Source of the DNA: [Eubacterium] eligens ATCC 27750
GTDB taxonomy: Bacteria > Bacillota > Clostridia > Lachnospirales > Lachnospiraceae
Direction of reading: 5' to 3'
NCBI RefSeq assembly: GCF_000146185.1
Contig: NC_012780.1
Coordinates: 186,001-250,000, forward strand
Length of the DNA: 64,000 nucleotides
A model generated the notes under the pieces. It worked only from the letters and a program-made list of their open reading frames with translations, ran no database searches and had not been told where the DNA came from. Of this stretch, positions 17,886 to 25,982 are shown in pieces; position 1 is the stretch's first letter; each line of letters starts with the position of its first letter. A program made the translations under genes and the position numbers.

Positions 17886-18081
17886 ATAACAGTTATTAAA
17901 TCCCTTGGAATATATGAAATCTCAATTCAAATTTTGGGGAGAAAGCATGAAATAGGGCTTATTATATTCATAAATGTATATATTATGTAATTTTAAATTT
18001 TATATTTAATTTTAGATTATCCGCATAAACACTACACTTTTAAACATTTTGAGGTATAGGAAATATTCATTTTACCACAGA

Positions 18082-18093
18082 TTTACCACGATT
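18082..18093. repeat. TTTACCACGATT, left copy
   Basis: A 12-base direct repeat shared with 22270-22281; a partial copy TTTACCACAG precedes it at 18071. The pair encloses the SdpI/ABC module. Confidence 0.5.
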
Positions 18094-18125
18094 GAATGAG
18101 CCTTGATATGATGATAAAACGACTA

Positions 18126-18158
18126 AGGGAGATAGCACAAATAACTGTGCATCTCCCT
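18126..18158 (+). terminator. Hairpin, probable terminator
   Basis: AGGGAGAT and ATCTCCCT enclose a smaller CACA/TGTG stem; a T-rich tail (TATATTTTCTTT) follows on the plus strand. Confidence 0.5.
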
Positions 18159-18254
18159 ATATTTTCTTTGTTTATTCCGTTGATTACTTCATTTGATTTC
18201 AAACTTTAACGCCTTTTTATATCTCGTTTTTTAAGTCCAATCATAATAGAACAC

Positions 18255-18444
18255 CTACCTTTTTATAACTTCTTCTGTTATCATATTTTCAAATTCCACA
18301 TCAGAATAATCCAATCTTTGGATTGACATTGTAAATCTGAGCGTATCTTCTGATACCGGGAATTAGTTGATTTTCTTTTGCATGTTTTACAAATATATCT
18401 ATTCTAAGCAATTCTGCAATTTCTAGATATTTTGGAGTGTTCAT
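18255..18444 (-). pseudogene. Small coupled gene with a frameshift
   Basis: Its ATG (18444) overlaps the stop of the ArsR gene (ATGA). The frame begins MNTPKYLEIAELLRIDIFVK. As written it stops at 18301, but removing one C from the CCC run near 18357 gives a smooth continuation (PVSEDTLRFTMSIQRLDYSD) to the stop at 18255-18257, about 62 residues. The function is unknown; the first part loosely recalls a GntR start. Confidence 0.45.
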
Positions 18445-18740
18445 TTTATCCCTTTCTCTTTGAAATTTTCTATATCATTCAGAAATTGAAACCACCTACT
18501 CAATACATTATATTTTTCAATGTTGAGAGAATAGTATATCTCTAAACCCACTTTTTTAGATGTTATCAAATTTCCCTCTGCTAATACTTTTAAGTGATGT
18601 GAAATAGTAGCTCCAGTGAGTTCAAAATGTTTGGCTATATCTCCGGCACATAAGCATTTACTTTTTAAAAGGTAAATAATTTTTCTTCTAGTTTCGCAAG
18701 AGAGAGCCTTAAAACTAGAAGTTAGTTCTTTCTCATTCAT
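18441..18740 (-). CDS. ArsR-family repressor (second copy in module)
   Basis: 99 residues with a typical winged helix: LSCETRRKIIYLLKSKCLCA, then HFELTGATISHHLKVLAEGN. CLCAG holds two Cys, but no full metal-binding site was seen. It lies 42 bases downstream of the ABC ATPase gene on the same strand, at the end of the module. Confidence 0.85.
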   Translation of the reverse strand: MNEKELTSSFKALSCETRRKIIYLLKSKCLCAGDIAKHFELTGATISHHLKVLAEGNLITSKKVGLEIYYSLNIEKYNVLSRWFQFLNDIENFKEKGIK

Positions 18741-18782
18741 TTCATAAAATTCTCCCAGTATTCTAGCACTAAGTCATTAAAT

Positions 18783-19481
18783 TTATTTTTTTATTACACA
18801 TTTGTCAAAAAATATTTTTTCTAATACATCAAAGTTTTGTGGGTTGTTACACTCAAAAATGCTATGTCTGTTATCTATAAAAATAATTTTATCACAGAAA
18901 TTTGATACTAAATCTAAATTATGAACAGAAAATAAAATCATTTTTCCAGTATCTTTTAAATCAAATAATATTTTTTTGATAATGGAAGTACTTTCTGGGT
19001 CAATCGCATTAAACGGTTCGTCCAAAATAATGTTTTGAGCATTTGACATGAAAGCTCCTGCAAGATATATTTTTTGTTTCATTCCAAGAGAATAACTGGA
19101 AATAGTTTGTTCTAATGAATTTTCCAACTTCAATTTTGGTATATAGATAGCAAGCAGTTCATCAAACTTTTCTTTTTGATTATAAAGTTCACTAACAAAT
19201 TGTAAATATTCTTTTCCAGTCAAATTTAAAAACATATCCTTTGTATCTGGAACAAAAGCATAGTGATATTTTGCTGTAAAATCGGTAGAAGGAATATCAT
19301 CTATTTTTACACTTCCTTTATCCAATGTGCTAGGTTGGATAATCGAATTTAAAAAAGTCGATTTTCCAATACCATTTACCCCTACTAAAGCATATATACA
19401 GGAATTAGTTAATGTAATGCTCTCATTTTCAAAAATTTTATTTATACCATAAGACTTACTTAAATTATTTATTTCTATCAT
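18783..19481 (-). CDS. ABC transporter ATP-binding protein
   Basis: 232 residues; Walker A GVNGIGKST, signature SYSLGMKQK, Walker B NIILDEPFNAID, switch His in VHNLD. It is of the CcmA/BcrA type that works with a separate ABC-2 permease. Its start overlaps the permease gene by 17 bases, showing coupling. Peptide or lantibiotic export or self-protection is a likely role given the SdpI-like gene in the same operon. Confidence 0.88.
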   Translation of the reverse strand: MIEINNLSKSYGINKIFENESITLTNSCIYALVGVNGIGKSTFLNSIIQPSTLDKGSVKIDDIPSTDFTAKYHYAFVPDTKDMFLNLTGKEYLQFVSELYNQKEKFDELLAIYIPKLKLENSLEQTISSYSLGMKQKIYLAGAFMSNAQNIILDEPFNAIDPESTSIIKKILFDLKDTGKMILFSVHNLDLVSNFCDKIIFIDNRHSIFECNNPQNFDVLEKIFFDKCVIKK

Positions 19482-20889
19482 CTGAAAGACCTCTTTTCAT
19501 ATACATAACCACACCTATCAATAATAAAATCAAGATATTCATCATTGATAATCCAATAGAAAATTTAACAAAGGAAAATTTTTTCCAAAAATACATTTCT
19601 AAAATTGTTAAAGCCACAATCATGACTAAAACAAATATCTTGCTCATATTCCCATGTAATAATGTATTAGGTGTGATTTCAGTTCTGGGCATTTTATAGT
19701 CAAAGTACACTCCCATAAAAGAGCAAAGTATATTCGTAAATGTACCATACAGCAATAAAGATATATCAAAAAATAGCCCATTTTTACCAATACTGCAAAC
19801 AATCCATGCACAAATGATGACAATTTCATTCAAAACAGAGCTTATCAATACCTTAGAAAAGAATATCCTACTGTTTTTGACTGGAAATAGGTTATAATAT
19901 GAGATATTTTTATCACTGGTATATGATGTGCTGGAAATTGTATTCATAGCACAGCATAATACCATTAAAAGAATTTTTAGTACACTTTGAATTTCTATAT
20001 AACTTCCAGATATTCTTTTTGAAAAAAGATTTACCAAAAGATACACAGTTATCACACTTTTTAAATTAGAGTAAAAAAGTAATTCCTTATTTCTTGAAAC
20101 TCGACACCATTCATTCAAAATATATGGATTTTTGTTAAAATACTTAGATATATTTGCATGAAATCTAGGTTTGGTAAAACAATTTAAATAATGGTAACAC
20201 CTAAGAAAATATGATGCACTTATTTTGATAGTATATATATAACTCAGAAATATAATCATTATAAAAATAAGAACACTTATCAAATAATTATTTTCAAAAA
20301 GATGGTATATTCCATTTATCATCAGCGGTTTTTCAAATGCAAATATAAGTAAACGTACAATCCCCCACATTATAAAAAGAAAACCACCATATTGAAAAGT
20401 AAGTAAAATATATCCGCAATATTTTTCACTAACTGTCGATATAACAATAGAAATTGAAAAGATAAATAAATCAATTATTATCAATATCAAAGCACATAAT
20501 ATGGTAGTTAAAATTAACGGTAAAATATTCCACTTAAAAAAATATATACTTGATAAAAAACAGCAGATAAATGACAATATTTGTATTTTAAATAATCGAA
20601 TTATAACCATATAAATAATATTTGTAGGATTAACAGGAAAATATAGTAACTTTTCTATCTGTGAATTTACACATAGTTGTTCTGGAATTCGATACAAAGC
20701 TACAAGAACAGATATGCAAATCAAACTACAAACAGCCAATACTAAAGCATTTTGTATTGGCTGTCCTAGATAATCCACATTAAAATACCAAAACAAAACA
20801 CCTAGATACAGTCCAATTAAAGTTAATGTACATTTGACAAAATATGATTTTTTTCTTCCAAATAGAATGATGTTAAGTGTTTTTTTCAT
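19465..20889 (-). CDS. ABC-2 type permease, large
   Basis: 474 residues with about 12 hydrophobic segments and few charged loops; no signal peptide. It is probably the membrane partner of the ATPase that overlaps its end. No motif gives the substrate. Very AT-rich. Confidence 0.7.
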   Translation of the reverse strand: MKKTLNIILFGRKKSYFVKCTLTLIGLYLGVLFWYFNVDYLGQPIQNALVLAVCSLICISVLVALYRIPEQLCVNSQIEKLLYFPVNPTNIIYMVIIRLFKIQILSFICCFLSSIYFFKWNILPLILTTILCALILIIIDLFIFSISIVISTVSEKYCGYILLTFQYGGFLFIMWGIVRLLIFAFEKPLMINGIYHLFENNYLISVLIFIMIIFLSYIYTIKISASYFLRCYHYLNCFTKPRFHANISKYFNKNPYILNEWCRVSRNKELLFYSNLKSVITVYLLVNLFSKRISGSYIEIQSVLKILLMVLCCAMNTISSTSYTSDKNISYYNLFPVKNSRIFFSKVLISSVLNEIVIICAWIVCSIGKNGLFFDISLLLYGTFTNILCSFMGVYFDYKMPRTEITPNTLLHGNMSKIFVLVMIVALTILEMYFWKKFSFVKFSIGLSMMNILILLLIGVVMYMKRGLSDDRNK

Positions 20890-20904
20890 TGGTCTTATCC
20901 TTTA

Positions 20905-21231
20905 CTATATCAAAGTAATATAATATATGGTACTTCCAATGAGAAGTAATCCCATGATAATACTATTTAATGATGATAACTTTTTTTGCTTGATAAAAGT
21001 AAAATTCAGTACCAAAGAAATAACAGGAACAAGCCATATTCCCAAAATACTAGGGATAGGATAATAGGTATCTCCATTATGCAAAATATTTATCTTCTCC
21101 GGTAAGAAAAATAACATAATTGCGGAAACCAAAAACATAAGAATAACAATAATAAAATTGATTTTAGCATACTTTTCATTATTCTCAGTAAAATTTTCTC
21201 CTAAGACATCTTTTAATATTTTTTTAATCAT
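20905..21231 (-). CDS. Small membrane protein with DUF1648-like segment
   Basis: 108 residues, three membrane helices. FFLPEKINILHNGDTYYP matches the conserved loop of DUF1648 (usually LPxxIPxHxNxxG), the N-terminal module of many SdpI proteins. Here it is a separate gene, next to an SdpI-like gene 11 bases upstream. Confidence 0.65.
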   Translation of the reverse strand: MIKKILKDVLGENFTENNEKYAKINFIIVILMFLVSAIMLFFLPEKINILHNGDTYYPIPSILGIWLVPVISLVLNFTFIKQKKLSSLNSIIMGLLLIGSTIYYITLI

Positions 21232-21242
21232 AGTTCACTCTC

Positions 21243-21815
21243 CTAATTTGTTTTTTTTTGTTTGATAAAAGAATAAATTGTAGGAATTCCAACCCAAATA
21301 ACAAGCCCAATGAACAAAACCCACTCTGATTGCTCTGTTATAAAATATAAAATCAACATAATGAAAACTAATGGAAATGTAATATATCCTAATAATCTAT
21401 TCGCAATTTTCCATGTCTTTTCATCTGTCGTTGTCCAAGGTAATCGTAATCCCATATACTTATTTAAAGGAAGTTTTGTTGAAACATTTCCAGTAAAAAG
21501 CATAATGGTAACCACAAAAATAAATGATGTTGGAATGTTGACGATGAAATCATTATCTATTAGCGGAACAAAATATAATGCAACTGCCAATATTACCGTC
21601 AATCTATTCATACGACGCATTGTTTTCACTTTTGGATTATCTTTAGATAAATTTGTAATAACTGCCATTCTCGTTTGCGCAACACCCATTAAACTAATCA
21701 AACCTGCTCCTATAAGGAAATTAACATTGCTTAAATTTTTGAAAAAGGCGATCAGAAGTGCTGTGATAGATAACCCAAATATACATATATCTAAAATAAA
21801 AATTGATTTCTTCAT
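21243..21815 (-). CDS. SdpI-family membrane protein
   Basis: 190 residues from the ATG at 21815 behind AAGGAG; the longer TTG frame to 21839 would overlap the ArsR gene. About six membrane segments; MGLRLPWTTTDEKTWKIANRLLGY is the characteristic SdpI signature. In Bacillus subtilis SdpI protects against the SdpC toxin and signals to the ArsR-type SdpR. Here the pairing with an ArsR gene directly upstream reproduces that layout. No toxin gene was recognised nearby. Confidence 0.85.
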   Translation of the reverse strand: MKKSIFILDICIFGLSITALLIAFFKNLSNVNFLIGAGLISLMGVAQTRMAVITNLSKDNPKVKTMRRMNRLTVILAVALYFVPLIDNDFIVNIPTSFIFVVTIMLFTGNVSTKLPLNKYMGLRLPWTTTDEKTWKIANRLLGYITFPLVFIMLILYFITEQSEWVLFIGLVIWVGIPTIYSFIKQKKTN

Positions 21816-21822
21816 TTCTAAA

Positions 21823-22092
21823 TCACTCCTTTTTTCCAAAAATAGACATAAATCCAGACAATGCTTGTTGAAGTACTGTTACATTGATTGAATAAATGAC
21901 AAAGTTTCCTTGCTTTTCTGAACTAACTAACTCTGCTTCTCGTAAGATATTCAGATGTTTTGTTAAAGCAGGTTTCGATATGTCAAAATGTTCCGCTATT
22001 TCTCCAGCACTTAAATCTTTCTCATTCAATAGTTTCAAAATTTCTCGTCTAGTTGGGTCACTAATAGCTTTAAAAACACTTCCCACACTCAC
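21823..22092 (-). CDS. ArsR-family repressor (SdpR-like)
   Basis: 89 residues starting at a GTG behind AAAGGGG. The helix-turn-helix (ISDPTRREILKLLNEKDLSA, HFDISKPALTKHLNILREA) is canonical for SdpR-like autorepressors. It is first in the operon sdpR-sdpI-DUF1648-permease-ATPase-arsR and is preceded by a perfect 16-base palindrome. Confidence 0.88.
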   Translation of the reverse strand: MSVGSVFKAISDPTRREILKLLNEKDLSAGEIAEHFDISKPALTKHLNILREAELVSSEKQGNFVIYSINVTVLQQALSGFMSIFGKKE

Positions 22093-22119
22093 ACCCCTTT
22101 CATTTAATCAAAAAGTTAA

Positions 22120-22164
22120 TTAACCTTACGGTTAAACACTAAACTAAGAAATGCTTCTTGTCAA
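22120..22164 (-). promoter_or_regulatory. Promoter and palindromic operator of the sdpR-like operon
   Basis: On the minus strand TTGACA (22159-22164), 17 bases, TAGTGT (22136-22141), then the perfect palindrome TTAACCTTACGGTTAA (22120-22135) directly downstream of the -10, the place where an ArsR repressor would block transcription. Confidence 0.65.
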
Positions 22165-22269
22165 TAATTTTTAAAAATTATTTTCATAAAAAGACTTGCA
22201 TACTACTATGCTCATACGTCCATAGATACCGCAAAATCAGAGGTTCAGCGTCTAATCGCATAAGAAGTA

Positions 22270-22281
22270 TTTACCACGATT
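22270..22281. repeat. TTTACCACGATT, right copy
   Basis: Second copy of the 12-base repeat at 18082-18093; similar TTTAACCACG and TTTACCACAA pieces lie within 65 bases. Confidence 0.5.
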
Positions 22282-22344
22282 TTAACCACGCTTGATAGCG
22301 AAAATATAAGAAGATAGACCTAGATATGTGAGGTTTACCACAAA

Positions 22345-22390
22345 AGAAAAATGCCCGTAGAGCCGATAAAATAAGGCTTTGCGGACATTT
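22345..22390 (-). terminator. Terminator of the nitroreductase gene
   Basis: AAATGTCCG...AGCC pairs with GGCT...CGGGCATTT on the minus strand (one or two mismatches), followed by TTTTTCTTTT. Confidence 0.65.
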
Positions 22391-22434
22391 AAGAAGATAT
22401 AAAAAGATAGTCAAAAAGACATATATAATTTTAA

Positions 22435-22947
22435 TTAAATAAACGATACTGTCTCTGTTAATGCTTTTCTGCTGTTATGATTAGGGAGAGGCGTAGTTGT
22501 TTTGTCAGCAACACCAATATCAAGAAGCATTAATATTTCCTCATCTTCTGGTAAATTAAAAGCTTTTGCCAGTTCATCAGGATTAAAGAAGTTAATCCAG
22601 CAGCTGTCAACACCTTCATTGTATGCAGCTAACATAAGATGGGTTGCAACGATAGTTGCGTCTTCTATTCCAGAGTTTCTTTTATCTCCCGGGTAAGTGA
22701 ACACATTATTTTTATTAAAAGCAACAATTAGGACTGTAGGTGCGTTATATCGGCAAGGCGTTAATTTATCAATAGTCTCTAATCCACTTTCAGATTGTAC
22801 AACATATATATGCTGTTCCTGAAGATTCTTTGCTGTAGGCGCTACTCTTCCGGCTTCCAAGATAGCATCTAATTTATCTTTTCCTATTTGTTCGCTGCTA
22901 AATTTTTTACATGAATATCTGTTTTTAATTACATCTGAAAATTCCAT
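22435..22947 (-). CDS. Nitroreductase-family flavoprotein
   Basis: 170 residues. RYSCKKFSSEQIGKDKLDAI and GRVAPTAKNLQEQHIYVV are the FMN-binding N-terminal region of the family; the C-terminal LLDIGVADKTTTPLPNHNSR supplies the family's basic end. Likely reduces nitro or quinone compounds with NAD(P)H. A stand-alone gene with its own ribosome site (AAGG) and terminator. Confidence 0.88.
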   Translation of the reverse strand: MEFSDVIKNRYSCKKFSSEQIGKDKLDAILEAGRVAPTAKNLQEQHIYVVQSESGLETIDKLTPCRYNAPTVLIVAFNKNNVFTYPGDKRNSGIEDATIVATHLMLAAYNEGVDSCWINFFNPDELAKAFNLPEDEEILMLLDIGVADKTTTPLPNHNSRKALTETVSFI

Positions 22948-23020
22948 AAATAACCTTCCTTTCAGTGAATTTTATCTACGCTAATTATATCACTTATACA
23001 ATAAAATCCCAGCACTGTAA

Positions 23021-23248
23021 TTATATTAAGTAATCATCATCTATCATTTGTTTATATTCTGAAAAGTCACCATCATTAAAATTATATCTGTATCTTACAT
23101 CTTCATCGTCTACCACGCATCGAAGTATCATTGTATCATCTTCTATGTACAGATAATTTTCCGGATTCAAATAATTCTGTTTTAAATTTGCCTCAGATAA
23201 ACGATATGCAATTACTGTTGAAACTTCAAAAATCTCTGAATTGGCTCC
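23021..23248 (-). pseudogene. In-frame continuation of the RecA-fold protein after a stop codon
   Basis: Directly after the TAA at 23249-23251 the same frame stays open for 75 codons (GANSEIFEVSTVIAYRLSEA, then NYLYIEDDTMILRCVVDDED) to the stop at 23021-23023. SEIFEVSTVIAYRL is placed and shaped like the strand that follows the sensor loop of DnaB/RecA folds (SGAIEQDADVVIFL-like). No ATG lies in a good place; only an AAGGAG with a poor ATT follows. It is probably the severed end of the preceding gene. Confidence 0.6.
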
Positions 23249-23875
23249 TTAAATCTTTTCCATCCAGTTATTCAGCCATTCTTCTGCGTTATTAATGTGC
23301 ATGCCAACAATAATCACATATCCATATTTTTTTGCCATATCATGAAGATACTGTACACAATATTTATACAACTCCTGACTCATGCTTTTGTATGTGGTGT
23401 GTCTGCTCTGCAAAAGCCTGAAATGTTCTATTATAATAACATTATATTTATTATGCCCATTGTCATCTGATAAAAGTTCAACATCTCTATCATCTATAGC
23501 TTTAAAATGAATATTATCACATTGTAACTTAAATAATTTTAGAGCCTCATCACATATTTCATCAAAACTTCTTTCATCATTTTCTTTATCAGGTGAAAAA
23601 GCCTGTTCATACATATGTGTTTCTATTCCTTGTAATATATTGTTATACACAGCCTTAGCTTTATTATTGGAACACATATATAGCACAGCCTTATGCCCTT
23701 TCATTATCAAATAATCCGCCAGCATTCCAAATGTATCATATCGTCCATATCCCTTAATATTATCTGTTACATATATCTTTCCCGGTTCGATAATGTCTTT
23801 GATTTTATCTAACCACATTTGTGCTAATTGCCAGTTATATGCTTCCATAACATTATCCATTACATTAAAATCCAA
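23249..23875 (-). CDS. RecA/DnaB-fold protein, probably truncated by a stop codon
   Basis: 208 residues; the likely start is TTG 23875, overlapping the end of the AAA+ gene (alternative ATG 23860). The pattern NVIIIEHFRLLQSRH resembles the Walker B strand of DnaB-like ATPases (IIIDYLQL), followed by a helix and the strand GYVIIVGMHINNAEE (compare PVIALSQLNR). A normal Walker A Lys is not obvious: IYVTDNIKGYGRYDT stands where the P-loop should be. The TAA at 23249 lies within the fold. It is coupled to the AAA+ protein and likely works with it. Confidence 0.6.
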   Translation of the reverse strand: MDFNVMDNVMEAYNWQLAQMWLDKIKDIIEPGKIYVTDNIKGYGRYDTFGMLADYLIMKGHKAVLYMCSNNKAKAVYNNILQGIETHMYEQAFSPDKENDERSFDEICDEALKLFKLQCDNIHFKAIDDRDVELLSDDNGHNKYNVIIIEHFRLLQSRHTTYKSMSQELYKYCVQYLHDMAKKYGYVIIVGMHINNAEEWLNNWMEKI

Positions 23876-25892
23876 TTACTCTGCCTTCTTTCTCTGATGT
23901 TTCTTTAACTTCCAGATTATTAAAATCCTCGGCTTCTAATGTTCTCAGTTCTTTTTCCGAAGGCTGACCTGTACTTCTTGCTATTCTTAATGTCTGATTC
24001 ATTAATGCCTGTTCATATATATTTCTTACAAAGCGGCCATTTCCAAAATCCTTATGCTTACATGCATGTCCGAATATTTCAATAACTTTTTCATGCACTT
24101 CATCAGATAATCTGACCCCTGATTTTGATGCCATAGATATCAATATTTCATATAATTCTTCTTCGGTGTAATCATCAAAATTAATATGAAATGCTATCCT
24201 GCTGGTAAGCCCTGGATTGGTATCAAGAAATTGCTGCATTTTATCCGGATATCCGGCAAGAATAACAATAGTATCCTCCCTGTTATTCTCCATCTCCTGA
24301 ACCAGCGTGTTAATTGCCTCATCTCCATATAAGCCTCTTCTGCCATCTACAAGAGAATAAGCTTCATCTATAAACAACACATTTCCCTTAGCCCTTCTGA
24401 AAAGACTTTTTACCTTGGGAGCTGTCTGTCCTACATATTCCCCGACAAGATCACTTCTACCAGCCTCTATTAAAGCTCCCTCCGGGAGTATTTTATTGTC
24501 TCTTAAAATGTCTGCAAATAACCTCGCAACTGTTGTCTTTGCGGTACCCGGATTACCTGTAAATACCATATGTACAGCACTCAGCGGTGGTTCAATTCCA
24601 TTCGCGCGATATATTTTTCTTGTATTATAATAACTTATAATCTTATCTATAATGTTTTTAGGGTTGTTAAGACCTATCATGGATTTAAGTTCAAGATATG
24701 CATTTCCTTCTCTTTCCTTAATCAGTTCCACATGCTTTATCTCATAATCTGCATACTGTGAATATATATCTGTACACAGAATATTTCCAAGACATTTATG
24801 TATTTTTGCATCTAATTCATCCGGATAATATTCTATGTCGTCTGCTATATCTATTTTATCTGCGACAGATTCATCTATACCCTTATCTATTAAATCCCTT
24901 TTTATATATTCTCTGGCTTGGGCTCCCATATATGTGTTCTGTCTTATTTCACAAAAATTGGTGTTGTGGGCACTATCTTTTATTAATTCCTTAATTCGTT
25001 TATTGCCTCGTCTGACAAATACAAATGTCAGCACATTTGACGAATACTCTTCTATCATCAGCCCAATTCTATCTGCTGCCTTGCGCAATCTGTTCTTATC
25101 GTATTCATCATCAACATCTTTCATATCAGGAATAACAATTCCTACACTTGATGCCTCACAATACGAATATCCATACGATTCATTCTGGTCTGACAGCAAT
25201 CCCGATATCCATATTCGGCTACTTCTTAACCTGTTTTGCTTATACAATGCTGCTATTATGACTTTCGCGATTTCATATCCAACACTGTTCCTGCTGCAGG
25301 TTATTATATATTGCACCGGATTCCCCAGATAATTAGTAGTATTCCTGTTAACAAATATTCTTTCCAGTTCTGGAAGTAGTGTTTCTGAACAATTAAGTTT
25401 TACTGCCCTGTCATATAGCTGCTTCTTTAAAATGTTTGTATCTACATATATTTCACGACATTTCTTTCTTCTTTCACCGCTCTTCATAAAATCGCAACTG
25501 AAAAATCTGTCTACAACTTCATAATCCAGATGAAAAAGTCGGTCTTCCATCTTATTAACCCGGTCATATGTAGTCTCTCGAATATTAAAATCATATATTT
25601 TCATACCGCATTTTTCGATATAGCCATATATGTGCTCCATCGCATTTTCCTTATAATTATTAGAAATAACCCTGAATTCTACTCTTCCATTAGATATATC
25701 CGTATCTATATAACACACAAATACAACAATCTTATACTCATGCTCACCCGAATACTCTATTGCACAATTCTCAAGATCACACCAGATTCTCTCATCCTGT
25801 TCATGGCAACTTCGTTCACCATTACTATTTTTCAAATATTTTTCTACAATTCTACAACTTTGAATTCTGGCAGATGCCTCATAAAATAACAT
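23865..25892 (-). CDS. Two-module AAA+ ATPase (CbbX/SpoVK-like C-terminal domain)
   Basis: 675 residues. The C-terminal half (about 395-660) is a complete CbbX/SpoVK-type AAA+ module: Walker A FTGNPGTAKTT, Walker B VLFIDEAYSL, the pore-loop region DLVGEYVGQTAPK, and Arg-finger region NPGLTSRIAFHI. Residues about 190-370 look like a degraded AAA module without a Walker A (IITCSRNSVGYEIAK where the P-loop would be). Residues 1-180 are unrecognised. CbbX relatives remodel protein partners, and tandem forms with an inactive first half occur in phage, sporulation and secretion contexts. The RecA-fold gene overlaps its end. Confidence 0.8.
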   Translation of the reverse strand: MLFYEASARIQSCRIVEKYLKNSNGERSCHEQDERIWCDLENCAIEYSGEHEYKIVVFVCYIDTDISNGRVEFRVISNNYKENAMEHIYGYIEKCGMKIYDFNIRETTYDRVNKMEDRLFHLDYEVVDRFFSCDFMKSGERRKKCREIYVDTNILKKQLYDRAVKLNCSETLLPELERIFVNRNTTNYLGNPVQYIITCSRNSVGYEIAKVIIAALYKQNRLRSSRIWISGLLSDQNESYGYSYCEASSVGIVIPDMKDVDDEYDKNRLRKAADRIGLMIEEYSSNVLTFVFVRRGNKRIKELIKDSAHNTNFCEIRQNTYMGAQAREYIKRDLIDKGIDESVADKIDIADDIEYYPDELDAKIHKCLGNILCTDIYSQYADYEIKHVELIKEREGNAYLELKSMIGLNNPKNIIDKIISYYNTRKIYRANGIEPPLSAVHMVFTGNPGTAKTTVARLFADILRDNKILPEGALIEAGRSDLVGEYVGQTAPKVKSLFRRAKGNVLFIDEAYSLVDGRRGLYGDEAINTLVQEMENNREDTIVILAGYPDKMQQFLDTNPGLTSRIAFHINFDDYTEEELYEILISMASKSGVRLSDEVHEKVIEIFGHACKHKDFGNGRFVRNIYEQALMNQTLRIARSTGQPSEKELRTLEAEDFNNLEVKETSEKEGRVIGF

Positions 25893-25894
25893 AA

Positions 25895-25959
25895 TCCCAC
25901 ACCCTTTCCCATAGTTAATAACTTTCGTATCTATTATTAATTATATAAAAGGTGTGGGA
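25895..25959 (-). promoter_or_regulatory. Long-loop inverted repeat before the AAA+ gene
   Basis: TCCCACACC (25895-25903) and GGTGTGGGA (25951-25959) are exact complements with a 47-base loop. On the mRNA the second arm lies just before the AAA+ ATG and covers its weak G-rich ribosome site. It may act as attenuator or translational lock; no T-run follows either arm. Confidence 0.35.
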
Positions 25960-25982
25960 CTATATTGGTACATGAATCTTTC

